A stretch of 64,000 bases of DNA from Tubiluchus corallicola (GCA_030141605.1 JAQGDQ010000506.1:95983-159982); one strand, 5' to 3'; positions 12,334 to 24,240 are shown, counted from the stretch's first letter. The notes: a model not told the origin generated them from the sequence alone. Numbers and translations are program-made.

Positions 12334-13101
12334 TTTTAACACAAATAATTTAACACAAATATAAACAAACAAACATACAAAAATGCACATGAATAAGTAC
12401 TATATAAAAAGACTCACAAAATATTAGTTCATTAATTAGATTTATAAAGGACAATGCACGAACGTTCCACATGGTGTTTATCTACCTTTTCACCAATAAT
12501 TTTGGCGATATACACTGTTACGTTATACACTGTTGTGCCATTTTTACCTACATTTTGAGTTGACATATCTGTAACATTTACGCAGACGTGCTTGACAAGC
12601 AAAGGGAAGATGCCTGCCATTGCACAAACTGTGGTTAGTTTGTGACGTAAGCAATAGCTGTGTTCGGTTAATTTTCTAAGCTAATTATTCAAATATAAGG
12701 AACAGTTGTTAACTTTTATAGGCAAGAAAATGTATATTTTGGACAGTAAATTAAAATGAGATTAAATCTAAACAGTCTTACGGTTTTCCTCTGTACATGT
12801 TTGTGCACAACAGCTGTGATTACATTTCAAAAATAGCATCTTAGATCAAGTGATTAACAGATCTTCTGACTCAGTCTGTTAACTTGGTTTCTGTTGAATT
12901 CATTTCTTGGGCATTCTCCAATGATAAATGATACAGTTCAGGTTACTTAGTGTCTCAACCATATTAATATATTGTAATTTTTCTGCGTTTATATATTTAC
13001 TATTGTAATTTGCGTGTGATTTAGTGTCGTTATAGTTTGTTCGGTAAAATTTAAATAAATATTATGTTTGAAGTAAAATGTGTATGTATATATATATATA
13101 T
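12334..13101. other. No feature recognised
   Basis: A+T-rich, with a short open frame on the minus strand (12620-12432) that includes a unit of the 40-bp minisatellite. It ends in a TA tract abutting the LTR element. Confidence 0.5.
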
Positions 13102-14283
13102 TGTGACGACCACTGGCACCATTTTTGACTCTCTATGGTGTATTGTATAAAAGAATAAATAGTTTTGTCAGGAATGCGAAATAGGGGTTGTCTTTTACTT
13201 TATCCGAGCACGCCAGAGTTCATCACATGTGGATAAAAACAATTTTTAATACTAATTTTTTAAGGCAAGGGGTTTTTATCCAGACTTTTTTTACCGAGGG
13301 TCCTAGTAGTTTGATTAAAACTGATGCTATTTTAGGCCATTATAATTTGTACTTAGAAATGACGAGGACGAACAGGAGGACAAACAAACGTTATTGCTTT
13401 TTTTTATAAAAAAACGTGTAAAAATTATTTAGTGGTAATTTCAAAAATAATATTTCTACAAATCACTTACATACATACATATAACGAAAGAATTCAGTAA
13501 ACCCCATCCCAGGTATAATAGGAAGAGAGGAGAGGATAATTACCGAAGAGTTCCATTGTCGCTGCAGCTGTACCAATGGGCTAGCCTCAGGTCGTGATAC
13601 CGTGGGTCCAGTTATCCAGGATCACATCTCAAGAATCAAGAAACCACACTGCTGGGGCTCACGCATTGCAGACTCCACCACCAGAGTGTTAGAAACAAGG
13701 ATCCAGGGTCTCGAAACGTCTCCGTTTACTCCTATACTGTAGGAGTCAGCAAATGACGGAGGAAAGGAGAAAAGTTCCTCGTTCCCCGTCTTCAACTAGG
13801 CAACCTCCTTAGGCAGTTCCAAACTCCACCCAACAACCGTCATGATCTACGTGGCCAGATTACGAACACGACGAAGTTTCCTGCATACTAGTAACACTGC
13901 CTAGGAACCGTCTGGTTTCCTCTCAGAGAAATTTGATTACACTGAGAACACCAAAACTAGCGAACTCACTATGAGATCTCAAAAGTTATGAGATCTCAAA
14001 CTTGCTGCCACAAAACGTGTGCTTCCAACGCAGCTTAAAAACCCGTAATGGCGGCAATAAGGAAAAATCACGGTTCAATGCTTTTCCAGGAGCGCGAAAA
14101 TTATCCTGTAACCATTCAAGACATGTGACAGGAAGATCGCCATCAAACAGGGAAAAGGGGAGAGGTATTAAAGGATGGGCAGAAAACCAACCCAAACATA
14201 AAACAGAAATGAATATTTTATTTGGAGTACAAAATGAACTTTAGCATAATTTTAATACGGACGAGGACGTCTGTGACGTCACA
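13102..14283 (-). repeat. 3' LTR of the Gmr1-like element
   Basis: 1182 bp. Read on the minus strand it begins TGTGACGTCACAGACGTC, which contains a perfect CRE-type TGACGTCA, and ends CGTCACA. It differs from the 5' LTR at scattered sites and most strongly in a short block around 14004-14045. Confidence 0.93.
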
Positions 14284-14302
14284 GAAGCCCTCCCCCAAGA
14301 GT
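14284..14302 (-). other. Polypurine tract (second-strand primer)
   Basis: The minus strand reads CTTGGGGGAGGGCTTC directly before the 3' LTR, the expected site for plus-strand DNA priming. Confidence 0.6.
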
Positions 14303-15206
14303 GTGGTAACACTCTTAACCAATGGACGTATTAAAAGTATCTGGAGTGCATTTTGGTACAACATACATACATCATGGACACAATGCCACAGATCCTAACT
14401 ACTATATTGGAACAGGGGTCACAAATCTCTATTACTATTAAAAGTATATACAATAGCACACACAAAAAGAAACAAAAAAAATTGCAACTGACAGGTCATT
14501 GAACCAATATGAAAAGAATTGGTAATGGTAATGTCAATCATTGCATTACAAAATTACAATATAACTCAAAAGAACGTCACCAAAGTTAAGTACTTGCACA
14601 AACACAGTTCACAAAATTCTCCTGAGAGAAGCCGAAAGAAGATACCCTAAAATGGTTATATGAATCACATTAAAGGTTAAATGTACATGGTACTAAAAAT
14701 ACACTGCTAGCAGATTTTAACAGTGTGAGTGCTCAATGATCACACTGGGCTTCAACTCAAACATGGATATGTCCTCAAAGCAGGAAATCCTAGCTATGAT
14801 TAACAATAACAATGTCGTCTCACAAACAACAAGAATTGTAACCAAACATCGCTCAACGTCCTTCCATATGAATACAAGAAAGGGTGACTACGATAAGAGC
14901 AAATTGTGAAGAGTAATTTGTATTTGGTAACAATAAAGTAAGAGAAAAACTCTCACCTACCTAATGACTACACAGTAATACAAATAATTTTCATATTCGT
15001 CAGTGCAGCTAGAATTAGCAACAATAAACATCAACAAAAGCATCTATATACATCACTACTACAAGAATTCAATTACATCAATATATAAATCGTGAAAATG
15101 TCAAGTGACTCAATGTGCGCCAAAAATCAATGTTTAACGCTAAAAGCAAGACTATCAGATATTATGCGATCTAGGAAAGGAAAAAAAAACGTTCTCCATT
15201 TTCGAA
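14303..15206. other. Non-coding part of the retrotransposon between gag-pol stop and polypurine tract
   Basis: About 900 bp without a substantial open frame on the element's strand. No envelope gene is present here. Confidence 0.7.
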
Positions 15207-18200
15207 TCACAAACGCGACAGAGCATCCGCCACTCTGTTTTCACAACCAGGGACATGTTCTATATCAAATGCGTATTCACTTAATTTAAGTGCCCAGTGG
15301 CATAATCTACGATTTTTCGTTTTCATTTTATCCAAAGCAAGCAAACTGCACTGATCAGTACGAACAGTAAAATGTCGACCTTCCAAGTAGTATCTTAGTT
15401 TCTCAACACTGAACACTACACTCAAACATTCAAGCTCCACCACAGAGTACCTAGTCTCTGGCTGAGTCAACTTGCGACTAATATATGTTATTGGCACTTC
15501 AGCTAACCCGTCTCCCTTATCTTGAGACAGAACAGCCCCTAAACCGATAAAGCTAGCATCAGTGGTTAGGTAAAAGGGCTTAGTAAAGTCTGGTGAATGG
15601 AGTACGGACTCGGAAGATAATGCATCTTGAAGCTGACGAAAGCTACTTTCAGTGGCCTCAGTCCACTCAACTTGGACCGGGGCATACTTTTCAGTAAGAG
15701 CATGGAGAGGCGCCGCGATGCTACTAAAATGGGGGATAAAACGCCTATAAAAACTGACCATACCCAAAAACCTGCGCACCTGCGTTTTTGTCTGTGGGCG
15801 CAAAAATTGACGTATCCGTTCCACTTTGGATAATTGTGGTTTAAGTCTATTTTTCCCCACTACATATCCCAGGAATTCGACTTCCTGTTGTGCAAAATGA
15901 CATTTTTTAGGTTTAACTGTCACTCCAGCCTTGCGAATGTTGTAAAGTGTGTAATCAACATGCTTTAAATGATCAGTCCAGTTTGGAGATTTAATGATAA
16001 CATCATCAATATACCCACTAGAACAATATGAAACCGGATCTAATATGCGGTCAATAAGAGACTGAGCCGAGGCTGCAGCATTCATTAACCCAAAAGGCAT
16101 AACAGTAAACTCAAATTTACCGAAATTAGTAACAAAGGCTGAAACAGGCTGAGATTCCGGGGCCAATTCAATTTGCCAATAGGCTTTTGACAAATCTAGA
16201 GTTGATATCCACTTTGCGCCATGAAGATCATCAATCATGTCGTCTGGACGTGGTGTTGGATAAGGTGAAAATATTGTTCTCTTGTTCAAGGCTCTGTAGT
16301 CAACACATGGACGCCACTGGCTAACGCCATCCATAGGAGGCTTGGGAACAACTAGCATTGGAGATGAATACTCGGAATCCGAACGACGAATGACACCCAA
16401 ATCTAACATATCTTTGATTTCTTTACGGATAATATCTAAACGAGCTTGCGGTACTCGATAAGAATGCTGTTGGACAGGGGTCTTGTCATGAAGGTTAATG
16501 TAATGTTGAACCAATTTTGTTCTGCCGGGAAGATCGGTAAACATCTGGGGGTATGAATGGAATATGTTCCTCATTTGTTCCTTAGCTTCCTCAGATAAAT
16601 AGTCAGGCAATTCGACATCCTCCACAGATTGTGTGGCAACTGCAGTTGGGAAAAATGCATACTCTGGAAGATCACAAGCTTCGGTTTTGCCAGAACCTAT
16701 CTTGTTACAAGTCTCTTCAACTTCTTGCCAGTTAATAGAAGCATCATCCCTGTCTTCATTGTGTAGAGCCATAAGAACAAGTTCTTCTTCTCTATCAATG
16801 TAAGCTTTAAGTCTGTTAGCATGAAACGTACTTAAGCTTCTCCTACTTCCAGGCTTACCTAGCTTGACTCGATAAGTGCATTCAGAGAGTTTGTCAACTA
16901 TGGGGTATGGACCACGCCATGTAGTTGCCATCTTACTACCCTTTTTCATCCGTTGAACAAGGACTTTATCACCAATATTGAAACTACGTTGCTTAGATAC
17001 ACGATCAAACCAAGATTTTTGAGCAAGTTTAGCCCTCCTAAGAGAATTGTGTGCATCCTCTAAGGTTTCATCCAATGTGTTTATGATACGGGAGACATAG
17101 TCATCCACGTCTTCCAGCTCAGGTAGTTTCTCACAGCCCCACCGCTCTTTCAACATAGCTAAAGGGCCCCGAAGTGGGTAACCAAAAACTAATTCATTGG
17201 GGGAGTAATGAGTAGACTCCTGGGGAACTTCACGATAGGCAAACAGAACGAATGGAATAGCCAAATCCCAAGGAAGGTGGGGATGATCTTGAATAAGTTT
17301 TCTGATAGAGGCTTTGAGTGTGGAATTGTATCGTTCAACAAGACCATTGGTTGAAGGGGCATAAGCAGAAGTATAGATACCTTTGACCCCAAGCTGTTCT
17401 TCCAACTGCTGAGTAAGCTTGGAAGTGAACTGAGTTCCTCTATCAGTCAGTATTTCTTTTGGAATGCCATATCTGCAGCAAAATTCTACCAGTTTGTTTA
17501 GAATAGTTGTTGTTTCAATATTTGGGATGGGATAGCAATCCGGATAACGAGTGGCGTGATCTACAATCACTAAAGCGTACTTATTCCCATCTGGAGTACG
17601 ACTAAGAGGACCTATGATGTCCATGCCAATGCGGAAAAATGGCTGCTTTGGTATTGGTAAAGGACGGAGAGGAAGCCTATCACCTCTCTGTAAACGACCA
17701 TTTTTCTGACATGAAGGGCAAGAACGGCAGTAACCCCGCACAGCGTGTTTTATCTTGGGCCAAATGTATTCCATAAGAATACGGTCTGCTGTTTTCCTAA
17801 TGCCTAGGTGACCCGCCATTTTGTTATCATGAGCAATTTCAAGGACTTGGCGCCGACGAGATTTAGGAAGAACTAAAAGTTCTCTAGGTTTGCCAGCCTT
17901 AGTGTGCTTACAGAGATAATAAAGCATTCCATCTTTAAGGAAATATCCTTTTCCATTCTGCTCTGCAATTTCAAATGTTGTAGCGTGATCAATGTAGTTT
18001 GCTAATGAAGGGTCATTATGTTGTTCTTGTTTGAGTTGTTCAAACGAGACAGTAATCAACTGAGCCTGCTCTTGTTTGAATTGTTCTAGGTTAGAATGTT
18101 CTTGTGTAGAATATGTACTGTGTTCAAGTTGTTTATGTAACTCTTGATCACGTACTGCTTTAGCCTGCAGTTCTGCAGCTTTTGTACGTGTAACTGCAAA

Positions 18201-20126
18201 ACTATCAGAGATTTGTGGATCGCTAGACAATTTCGATTGTTCGTTGTCTGAGATTTGTGTATTATTTCCAGCTGGGCCTTCATGAAGGTTTGATTCATCA
18301 TTGGGTGTAAAAGGCCTCAGTGTAGATAAATAATCATTGCCCAATAGAAGCTCTGCTGGGAGGTCAGACATCACACTAACTGTAAGCCAACCAGCGAAGT
18401 TAGGACCTACAACTTTAATCTCTGCTGTACGACATGGCTCGACATGACCATGCACACATCTAACAGGTTTAGGGTCAGACTTCAGATACTGATCTTTATC
18501 AACAAAACGTGGGTGGATCATAGAAACTGTGGCACCACTGTCTCTTTGCCCCAAAACAGGAATGTCATTCACAAGAGCCTCAAACATAAACGGTATATTA
18601 TTAACTGGAATGTCTTGAAGTTTATTAGAACTAGTGTATGTTGATTCGTGATCACAACTACCAAACAAAGTCTTAACCGGAGTTTTATTTCTGCTGGTTT
18701 TGTTTGCCTTGTTAACAATATTAGTTGCATTTTGCCCATTGTTATTTTGGTGATTGTTCCGCTGTGATGCTTGGCACTCTGGTCTTCTGTGACCAGGCTT
18801 ACCACATTTATAACAAACTATCTTCTGTTTGTCATCAAGTTTATTATCAGAAACGTTTACTAAGGTATTGTTATTGTAAGGTTGTTTCTGAGAAAATTTT
18901 CCTGTTTTCCAAGGAGTAAAAGAGTGATTCCTAGAGTCAGTCTCCTTGGAGCTAATAAATTTGTCAGCTTCCATGGCCATTTCAAGACCATTCTCAAATT
19001 CGTGTCTTTTTAGCCATGTGCGGACATCAGATGTTAAATTATCCATAAACTGTTCCATAGCCATGGCTTCAAAAAGCTTGGAATAGGAATCAACAGCATT
19101 AATTGCTTCACAGAAATCGGTTAATGCACGAACCACTTTTAACCAATACTGATGACATGTTTCGTTGTGACCCTTAGTAAGAGCCCTAAAGCGTTTCCGG
19201 TAAGCATCTGTTGTTAAAATGTAAGCAGCTAAAAGAGACTTCCTTACATAAGAATAATCTTTAATATGCTCCTTAGGTATTTGCTGATATGCGTCAGCAG
19301 CTCGGCCAGATAGAGCAGGACCTAAAAGGGCAGACCAATTTGCCTCGGGAATATCATTAGATGTAGCACATGATTCAAACCAATTCAAATACCTCTGAAT
19401 GTCATCAGAAGATTCACGAAAACCTCGGACTTTCATTCTATTAAATGGGTTGGTAGGTACAACAGAAGTATTTGTCAAAGCCGCACTTCTGTTTAAAAGT
19501 TCTAATTTCCTTAACTCAAATTCCATCTCTTCCTTGCGCATGCGCTCAGCACGTTCACCTTGTTCTTTTTCATGCTGCAAAATGTCACGAACCAAATCGG
19601 GATTCATACCTTGAAGATTCTCAAGAGAAAACCCAGAAATACCACACTGTTTATCATTACCCCATCCACTGGAGGTAGGAATAACATTTTGTGCAGGTTT
19701 AAGAGCATCTTCTTCAATACCAACACCTTTTCCTGACTGAGAAATCTCCAGCCAAGTAGTAGAGAAAGGATCTTTTGGCTTAACACTTTGAAGAGGTGTA
19801 CTAGCCTGGCCAATTTTGGAAGATTCTATAATTCGTTCAGCAACAGAACCAGGAGATCTAATTGATGTATCATGCAATGTGTCAGTTTTATCAGAATTAA
19901 TAAATGTTTTTCCCTGTAGAGGAACTTGTTGCATTTTAAGAATATGCTGTTGCGCTTTAATTATATGTTCAATTAATTCTTGCTTACTGACATGCGTAAC
20001 ATCGACAAGTAAATGAAGTGTGCTTGCTACCCTGGAAAGTTCATCTTTTTTCATTTTATTCAACCGTGTCTTGTTGTAAATAGTTGCCTCAGCCATTCTG
20101 CATGAAAACGCACAACTTTTAAACAA
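15207..20126 (-). CDS. gag-pol: Gag-Pol polyprotein, order Gag-PR-IN-RT-RNaseH
   Basis: A single uninterrupted 1639-residue frame. Gag fills about 1-430 and ends in one zinc knuckle (CYKCGKPGHRRPEC, ~437-450). The aspartic protease motif is DSGATVSMI (~529). The integrase HHCC finger (HDNKMAGHLGIRK to CRSCPSC, ~765-805) precedes the DDE core, with GMDIIGP, LTDRGTQF and an E 35 residues after the second Asp (VERYNSTLK). Reverse transcriptase follows at ~1240-1430 with PCVDYRALN, STLDLSKAYWQI, MPFGLMNA and YIDDVI. RNase H (TTDASFIGLGAVL) ends the protein with VADALSRL. All catalytic residues I looked for are present. Integrase upstream of RT in a gypsy-type protein is the hallmark of the Gmr1 group. 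No frameshift separates gag and pol. The start is M1 or the second Met, M11 (MAEATIYN). Confidence 0.95.
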   Translation of the reverse strand: MFKSCAFSCRMAEATIYNKTRLNKMKKDELSRVASTLHLLVDVTHVSKQELIEHIIKAQQHILKMQQVPLQGKTFINSDKTDTLHDTSIRSPGSVAERIIESSKIGQASTPLQSVKPKDPFSTTWLEISQSGKGVGIEEDALKPAQNVIPTSSGWGNDKQCGISGFSLENLQGMNPDLVRDILQHEKEQGERAERMRKEEMEFELRKLELLNRSAALTNTSVVPTNPFNRMKVRGFRESSDDIQRYLNWFESCATSNDIPEANWSALLGPALSGRAADAYQQIPKEHIKDYSYVRKSLLAAYILTTDAYRKRFRALTKGHNETCHQYWLKVVRALTDFCEAINAVDSYSKLFEAMAMEQFMDNLTSDVRTWLKRHEFENGLEMAMEADKFISSKETDSRNHSFTPWKTGKFSQKQPYNNNTLVNVSDNKLDDKQKIVCYKCGKPGHRRPECQASQRNNHQNNNGQNATNIVNKANKTSRNKTPVKTLFGSCDHESTYTSSNKLQDIPVNNIPFMFEALVNDIPVLGQRDSGATVSMIHPRFVDKDQYLKSDPKPVRCVHGHVEPCRTAEIKVVGPNFAGWLTVSVMSDLPAELLLGNDYLSTLRPFTPNDESNLHEGPAGNNTQISDNEQSKLSSDPQISDSFAVTRTKAAELQAKAVRDQELHKQLEHSTYSTQEHSNLEQFKQEQAQLITVSFEQLKQEQHNDPSLANYIDHATTFEIAEQNGKGYFLKDGMLYYLCKHTKAGKPRELLVLPKSRRRQVLEIAHDNKMAGHLGIRKTADRILMEYIWPKIKHAVRGYCRSCPSCQKNGRLQRGDRLPLRPLPIPKQPFFRIGMDIIGPLSRTPDGNKYALVIVDHATRYPDCYPIPNIETTTILNKLVEFCCRYGIPKEILTDRGTQFTSKLTQQLEEQLGVKGIYTSAYAPSTNGLVERYNSTLKASIRKLIQDHPHLPWDLAIPFVLFAYREVPQESTHYSPNELVFGYPLRGPLAMLKERWGCEKLPELEDVDDYVSRIINTLDETLEDAHNSLRRAKLAQKSWFDRVSKQRSFNIGDKVLVQRMKKGSKMATTWRGPYPIVDKLSECTYRVKLGKPGSRRSLSTFHANRLKAYIDREEELVLMALHNEDRDDASINWQEVEETCNKIGSGKTEACDLPEYAFFPTAVATQSVEDVELPDYLSEEAKEQMRNIFHSYPQMFTDLPGRTKLVQHYINLHDKTPVQQHSYRVPQARLDIIRKEIKDMLDLGVIRRSDSEYSSPMLVVPKPPMDGVSQWRPCVDYRALNKRTIFSPYPTPRPDDMIDDLHGAKWISTLDLSKAYWQIELAPESQPVSAFVTNFGKFEFTVMPFGLMNAAASAQSLIDRILDPVSYCSSGYIDDVIIKSPNWTDHLKHVDYTLYNIRKAGVTVKPKKCHFAQQEVEFLGYVVGKNRLKPQLSKVERIRQFLRPQTKTQVRRFLGMVSFYRRFIPHFSSIAAPLHALTEKYAPVQVEWTEATESSFRQLQDALSSESVLHSPDFTKPFYLTTDASFIGLGAVLSQDKGDGLAEVPITYISRKLTQPETRYSVVELECLSVVFSVEKLRYYLEGRHFTVRTDQCSLLALDKMKTKNRRLCHWALKLSEYAFDIEHVPGCENRVADALSRL

Positions 20127-20754
20127 ATAAGATCACTTTAATCACACTTGCGCGTATGTACACCAAAAAATTATCAAACAGTCATGCATAATGTCAACCA
20201 CCGCTTGAAAGGTCGCGCATAATTAATATCCGTACGAAAAGTATATTCTGCTACTGTCAGTAGCATACGACTCGTATGTGCGCCGCACTCAAGAGAGCAG
20301 AAATAATTCAAGAAAAAGAACAATAGCGGGCGAGCTAAATTATGGGCACTCAACCCCAACCTCAAGGAAAACTAAAAAATGCTCTACAAACAGTCTCAAA
20401 ATTTTATAAGTATGGAACTACACTGGAAATTCCCTACATAGAATTGCGAGCTGTAGGCTTTTCAATTACAGCAAACTTCTAAGCCAATAAATCAAGAACA
20501 TATTTGGACTGAAAATATCAACAAATTTGTCCTATACAGTTAACGAAAGTAATAAATTTGGCTTCCTGGGTCTGTACGCAAAGCTCTAGTTTAACGCAAC
20601 TATATAGCAAAATACTGTATTGTGCTACAAACAGGAAACGATTTCAAAACGTAAACAATTCACGTAAATACATTAAGCACAATTTTAGGCCACTCAGTCA
20701 TAAAATCCAGTAACAACCAGTAAACAAACCGTTATCACCAAAAAACTACTGGTA
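20127..20754 (-). other. 5' leader of the retrotransposon
   Basis: About 630 bp between primer site and gag start. No supported frame. Confidence 0.6.
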
Positions 20755-20767
20755 ACTTCTGACACCA
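20755..20767 (-). other. Primer-binding site, tRNA-Leu type
   Basis: The minus strand reads TGGTGTCAGAAGT two bases after the 5' LTR. This complements a tRNA 3' end ACTTCTGACACCA, as in many animal tRNA-Leu genes. The match stops after 13 nt. Confidence 0.7.
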
Positions 20768-20769
20768 AT

Positions 20770-21950
20770 TGTGACGACCACTGGCACCATTTTTGACTCT
20801 CTATGGTGTATTGTATAAAAGAATAAATAGTTTTGTCAGGAATGCAAAATAGGGGTTGCCTTTTACTTTATCCGAGCACGCCAGAGTTCATCACATGTGG
20901 ATAAAAACAATTTTTAATACTAATTTTTTTTAAGGCAAGGGGTTTTTATCCAGACTTTTTTAACGAGGGTCCTAGTAGTTTGATTAAAACTGATGCTATT
21001 TTAGGCCATTATAATTTGTACTTAGAAATGACGAGGACGAACAGGAGGACAAACAAACGTGATTGCTTTGTTTATAAAAAAACGTGTAAAAATTATTTAG
21101 TGGTAATTTCAAAAATAATATTTCTACAAATCACTTACATACATACATATAACGCAAGAATTCAGTTAACCCCATCCCAGGTATAATAGGAAGAGAGGAG
21201 AGGATAATTACCGAAGAGTTCCATTGTCGCTGCAGCTGTACCAATGGGCTAGCCTCAGGTCGTGATACCGTGGGTCCAGTTATCCAGGATCACATCTCAA
21301 GAATCAAGAAACCACACTGCTGGGGCTCACGCATTGCAGACTCCACCACCAGGGTGTTAGAAACAAGGATCCAGGGTCTCGAAACGTCTCCGTTTACTCC
21401 TATACTGTAGGAGTCAGCAAATGACGGAGGAAAGGAGAAAAGTTCCTCGTTCCCAGTCTTCAACTAGGCAACCTCCTTAGGCAGTTCCAAACTCCACCCA
21501 ACAACCGTCATGATCTACGTGGCCAGATTACGAACACGACGAAGTTTCCTGCATACTAGTAACACTGCCTAGGAACCGTCTGGTTTCCTCTCAGAGAAAT
21601 TTGATTACACTGAGAACACCAAAACTAGCGAACTCATTATGAGATCTCAAAAGTTACGAGACCTCAAACCTGCTGCAACAAAACGCGTAGCTTCAAAAAC
21701 AGCTCAAACCCGCAATGGCGGCAATAAGGAAAAATCACGGTTCAATGCTTTTCCAGGAGCGCGAAAATTATCCTGTAACCATTCAAGACATGTGACAGGA
21801 AGATCGCCATCAAACAGGGAAAAGGGGAGAGGTATTAAAGGATGGGCAGAAAACCAACCCAAACATAAAAAAGAAATGAATATTTTATTTGGAGTACAAA
21901 ATGAACTTTAGCATAATTTTAATACGGACGAGGACGTCTGTGACGTCACA
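20770..21950 (-). repeat. 5' LTR of the Gmr1-like element
   Basis: 1181 bp; TGTGACG and CGTCACA form 7-bp terminal inverted repeats. It carries the promoter for gag-pol on the minus strand. Confidence 0.93.
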
Positions 21951-22100
21951 ACAAGAAAGTATTAACATTATGCACTCTCCAAAAGTTTAGGAAATAAGCC
22001 CACCTGCTGTCCATCTTGCTAGAACACATGAACTTATGCACATCTGTTCAATGGAAAATAGGATAGGCAGTTAAAAAATGCAACAAAATTTTAAACTTAC

Positions 22101-22553
22101 TACTTTTGTGGCTCTTCGTGGTGTAGGAGAGAAATCTGCATTCACCTCCATCAGTTCTGAACTCCCCTATTTCAATATCTTCTTTTCTCGCGCATATACT
22201 GCAATAATTAAGATGTAATTATTACAAATATGCGAATACACTTACTGTGTGAATTGCTCGAGACAAACGCCCAAAGGCAGCCAAGAAAATCTAAACATTA
22301 TGCGTTGAAAAAAGTTTTTAAACTTTACTATGTTAACCGTACCTGCTTGTCCTTCTTGCTGGAAGGCACTCATCACCGTCCTGTGAATACAAGGAAACCA
22401 ACCACGGTACAAGTTACAAGTCCCGTTGATCCAAAAGTATCTCTACGTCTGTTTGCTTGCATTGCAAGATCTTCTGAAATTTGTGAAGCTTCTTTAAGAC
22501 GTCTGTCATCCAGAACCACAATAAGAAATGATTTGTCTCCAGAGACGCTGTTG
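22101..22553 (-). CDS. Possible two-exon coding fragment, unknown function
   Basis: On the minus strand exon A (22553-22377) follows TTCGTAG and reads SGDKSFLIVVLDDRRLKEAS and on to GLVTCTVVGFLVFTG, ending at a GTGATG donor in phase 2. Exon B (22198-22101) follows ATTATTGCAG, reads ICARKEDIEIGEFRTDGGEC and ends at a strong GTAAGT donor in phase 1. The phases agree and both are stop-free. The hydrophobic stretch at the end of A could be a membrane segment. Exon B is duplicated at 23.72-23.84 kb, where the frame is broken by an A-run and a stop. I do not recognise the family. No initiation or terminal exon was found, and the LTR element lies just downstream. Confidence 0.3.
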
Positions 22554-23163
22554 CTACGAACTCACCAACAAGCATTTATGACATCATAACCACTTACGTC
22601 CGGATATTAGAGGGAATGTTAGCGATTAATATTAAAATATAGCATTTTTAATTAGAAAAAAACTTATTATAAGGTATAATTTTACAACTTAATCTCGTGC
22701 AACTTAGTTTTCGGCTGGAAATGGGACGGACACTAAAAACACGCGTAAGAAATGGGAAATTTATATGGCTTTATAAAACTTACTTTAATTAAAGCTGCAT
22801 CAATGGCAGTAATAAGGTAATTAACCTTAGTTATAAAGTAATAAAGTAAATGAAGTAAATAAACGACAGCGGTGGTGACGACCGAAAGATAATTGTAGTG
22901 AGGGAAATGATGACGACAATGGCGACGACAACGACGACGACGGTAACAGAAATTAAGGTGTGGTAACAATCATAACAAAATGGACCTCTAATCGGATTAG
23001 AGATCTACATACCAACCAAAAAACTGATTCAACAAGAAAACTTTTGAGTCTCGACTGTCCCAGCCCACGCCCATTCCATTACATTTGAGCTAGGGGTCTC
23101 TGTGAGTTTCATGACCCACGGACCTGTGAGTTACGAGTCATTAAGGAAATATTAACGCACAAA

Positions 23164-23164
<1 letters not shown>

Positions 23165-23200
<36 letters not shown>

Positions 23201-23345
23201 CATAATCATAATCATAATCATAATCATAATCATAATCATAATCATAATCATAATCATAATCATAATCATAATCATAATCATAATCATAATCATAATCATA
23301 ATCATAATCATAATCATAATCATAATCATAATCATAATCATAATC

Positions 23346-23419
<74 letters not shown>

Positions 23420-23420
23420 T
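23165..23420. repeat. (ATA)n and (ATAATC)n microsatellite
   Basis: ATA runs flank a long hexanucleotide core. Confidence 0.95.
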
Positions 23421-24055
23421 GGCCGTATAACAAAAAGATTCTACGATGTAGCAAAGTCTTAATAATTTACTAATACAGTCACTACATGTGGCAAGTCAAG
23501 TACTGTAAAACTAATGCTTGTTCTTGTTTACTTAAGAAATGACTACTTTTTATGTTCCTGGATCAACGTGACCAACTCATGTCCTCACACACGAGTATGG
23601 ACATGAAAATTTTAGATGCATAATCACTCGCGATGAACATCCAAACACAACTTACTGAAACACATGAAGTTATGCACGTCATTTCAATGAAAATAGGATA
23701 GGCTGTTTAAAATGGAATAAAATTTTTTAACTTTTCACTTCGGTGGCTCTTCGTGATGTATGAGAAACATCTACATTCGTCTCAGCTATTTCAGAACTCC
23801 TGTGTTTTCTATCACTTTTTTTCTCGCGCATAAACTGCAATAATCCAGAGTTAGTAATTAAAAATAAGCTAATACAATCACTGTATGAGTATCGTCATGT
23901 CAAAAAGCCTAATCATTGTTTAATTTACTAGAAAATGTCTAGGCTATTTTTGTGTTTTTGAGATTACGTGATCAATTCCTGCTTTGGAAACTTAAGTTAC
24001 GTAAGTGTGGACGTGGCATTGTGAACCTAGACAAGATAACTAGAACGAAGACAAC

Positions 24056-24240
24056 ATAACATGACATGACATGACATGACATGACATGACATAACATACC
24101 ATGACATGACATGACATGACATGACATGACATGACATGACATGACATGACATGACATGACATGACATGACATGACATAACATAACATAACATAACATAAC
24201 ATAACATAACATAACATAACATAACATAATATAATATAAT
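24056..24240. repeat. Pentanucleotide array (ATGAC)n grading into (ATAAC)n and (ATAAT)n
   Basis: The unit changes step by step along the array, one base at a time. Confidence 0.95.

Larger units (their letters stand above)
13102..21950 (-). mobile_element. Complete LTR retrotransposon, Gmr1-like (Ty3/gypsy proteins with integrase before reverse transcriptase)
   Basis: Two direct LTRs (13102-14283 and 20770-21950, ~1180 bp, roughly 97% identical by eye) start TGTGACG and end CGTCACA. They flank a tRNA-Leu-type primer site, a 1639-codon gag-pol frame and a polypurine tract. The element reads right to left. The long intact frame and similar LTRs indicate a fairly recent insertion. I see no matching 5-bp target duplication: TATAT or similar lies on the left, inside a TA repeat, and ACAAG on the right. 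The left flank may have been altered by repeat instability, or the element may be a recombinant. Confidence 0.93.

Noticed and set aside
12432-12620. 62-codon minus-strand frame
   Set aside because: Includes a unit of the dispersed 40-bp minisatellite and shows no recognisable domain.
22230-22589. 119-codon plus-strand frame
   Set aside because: Overlaps in antisense a pair of phase-matched candidate exons and has no domain of its own.
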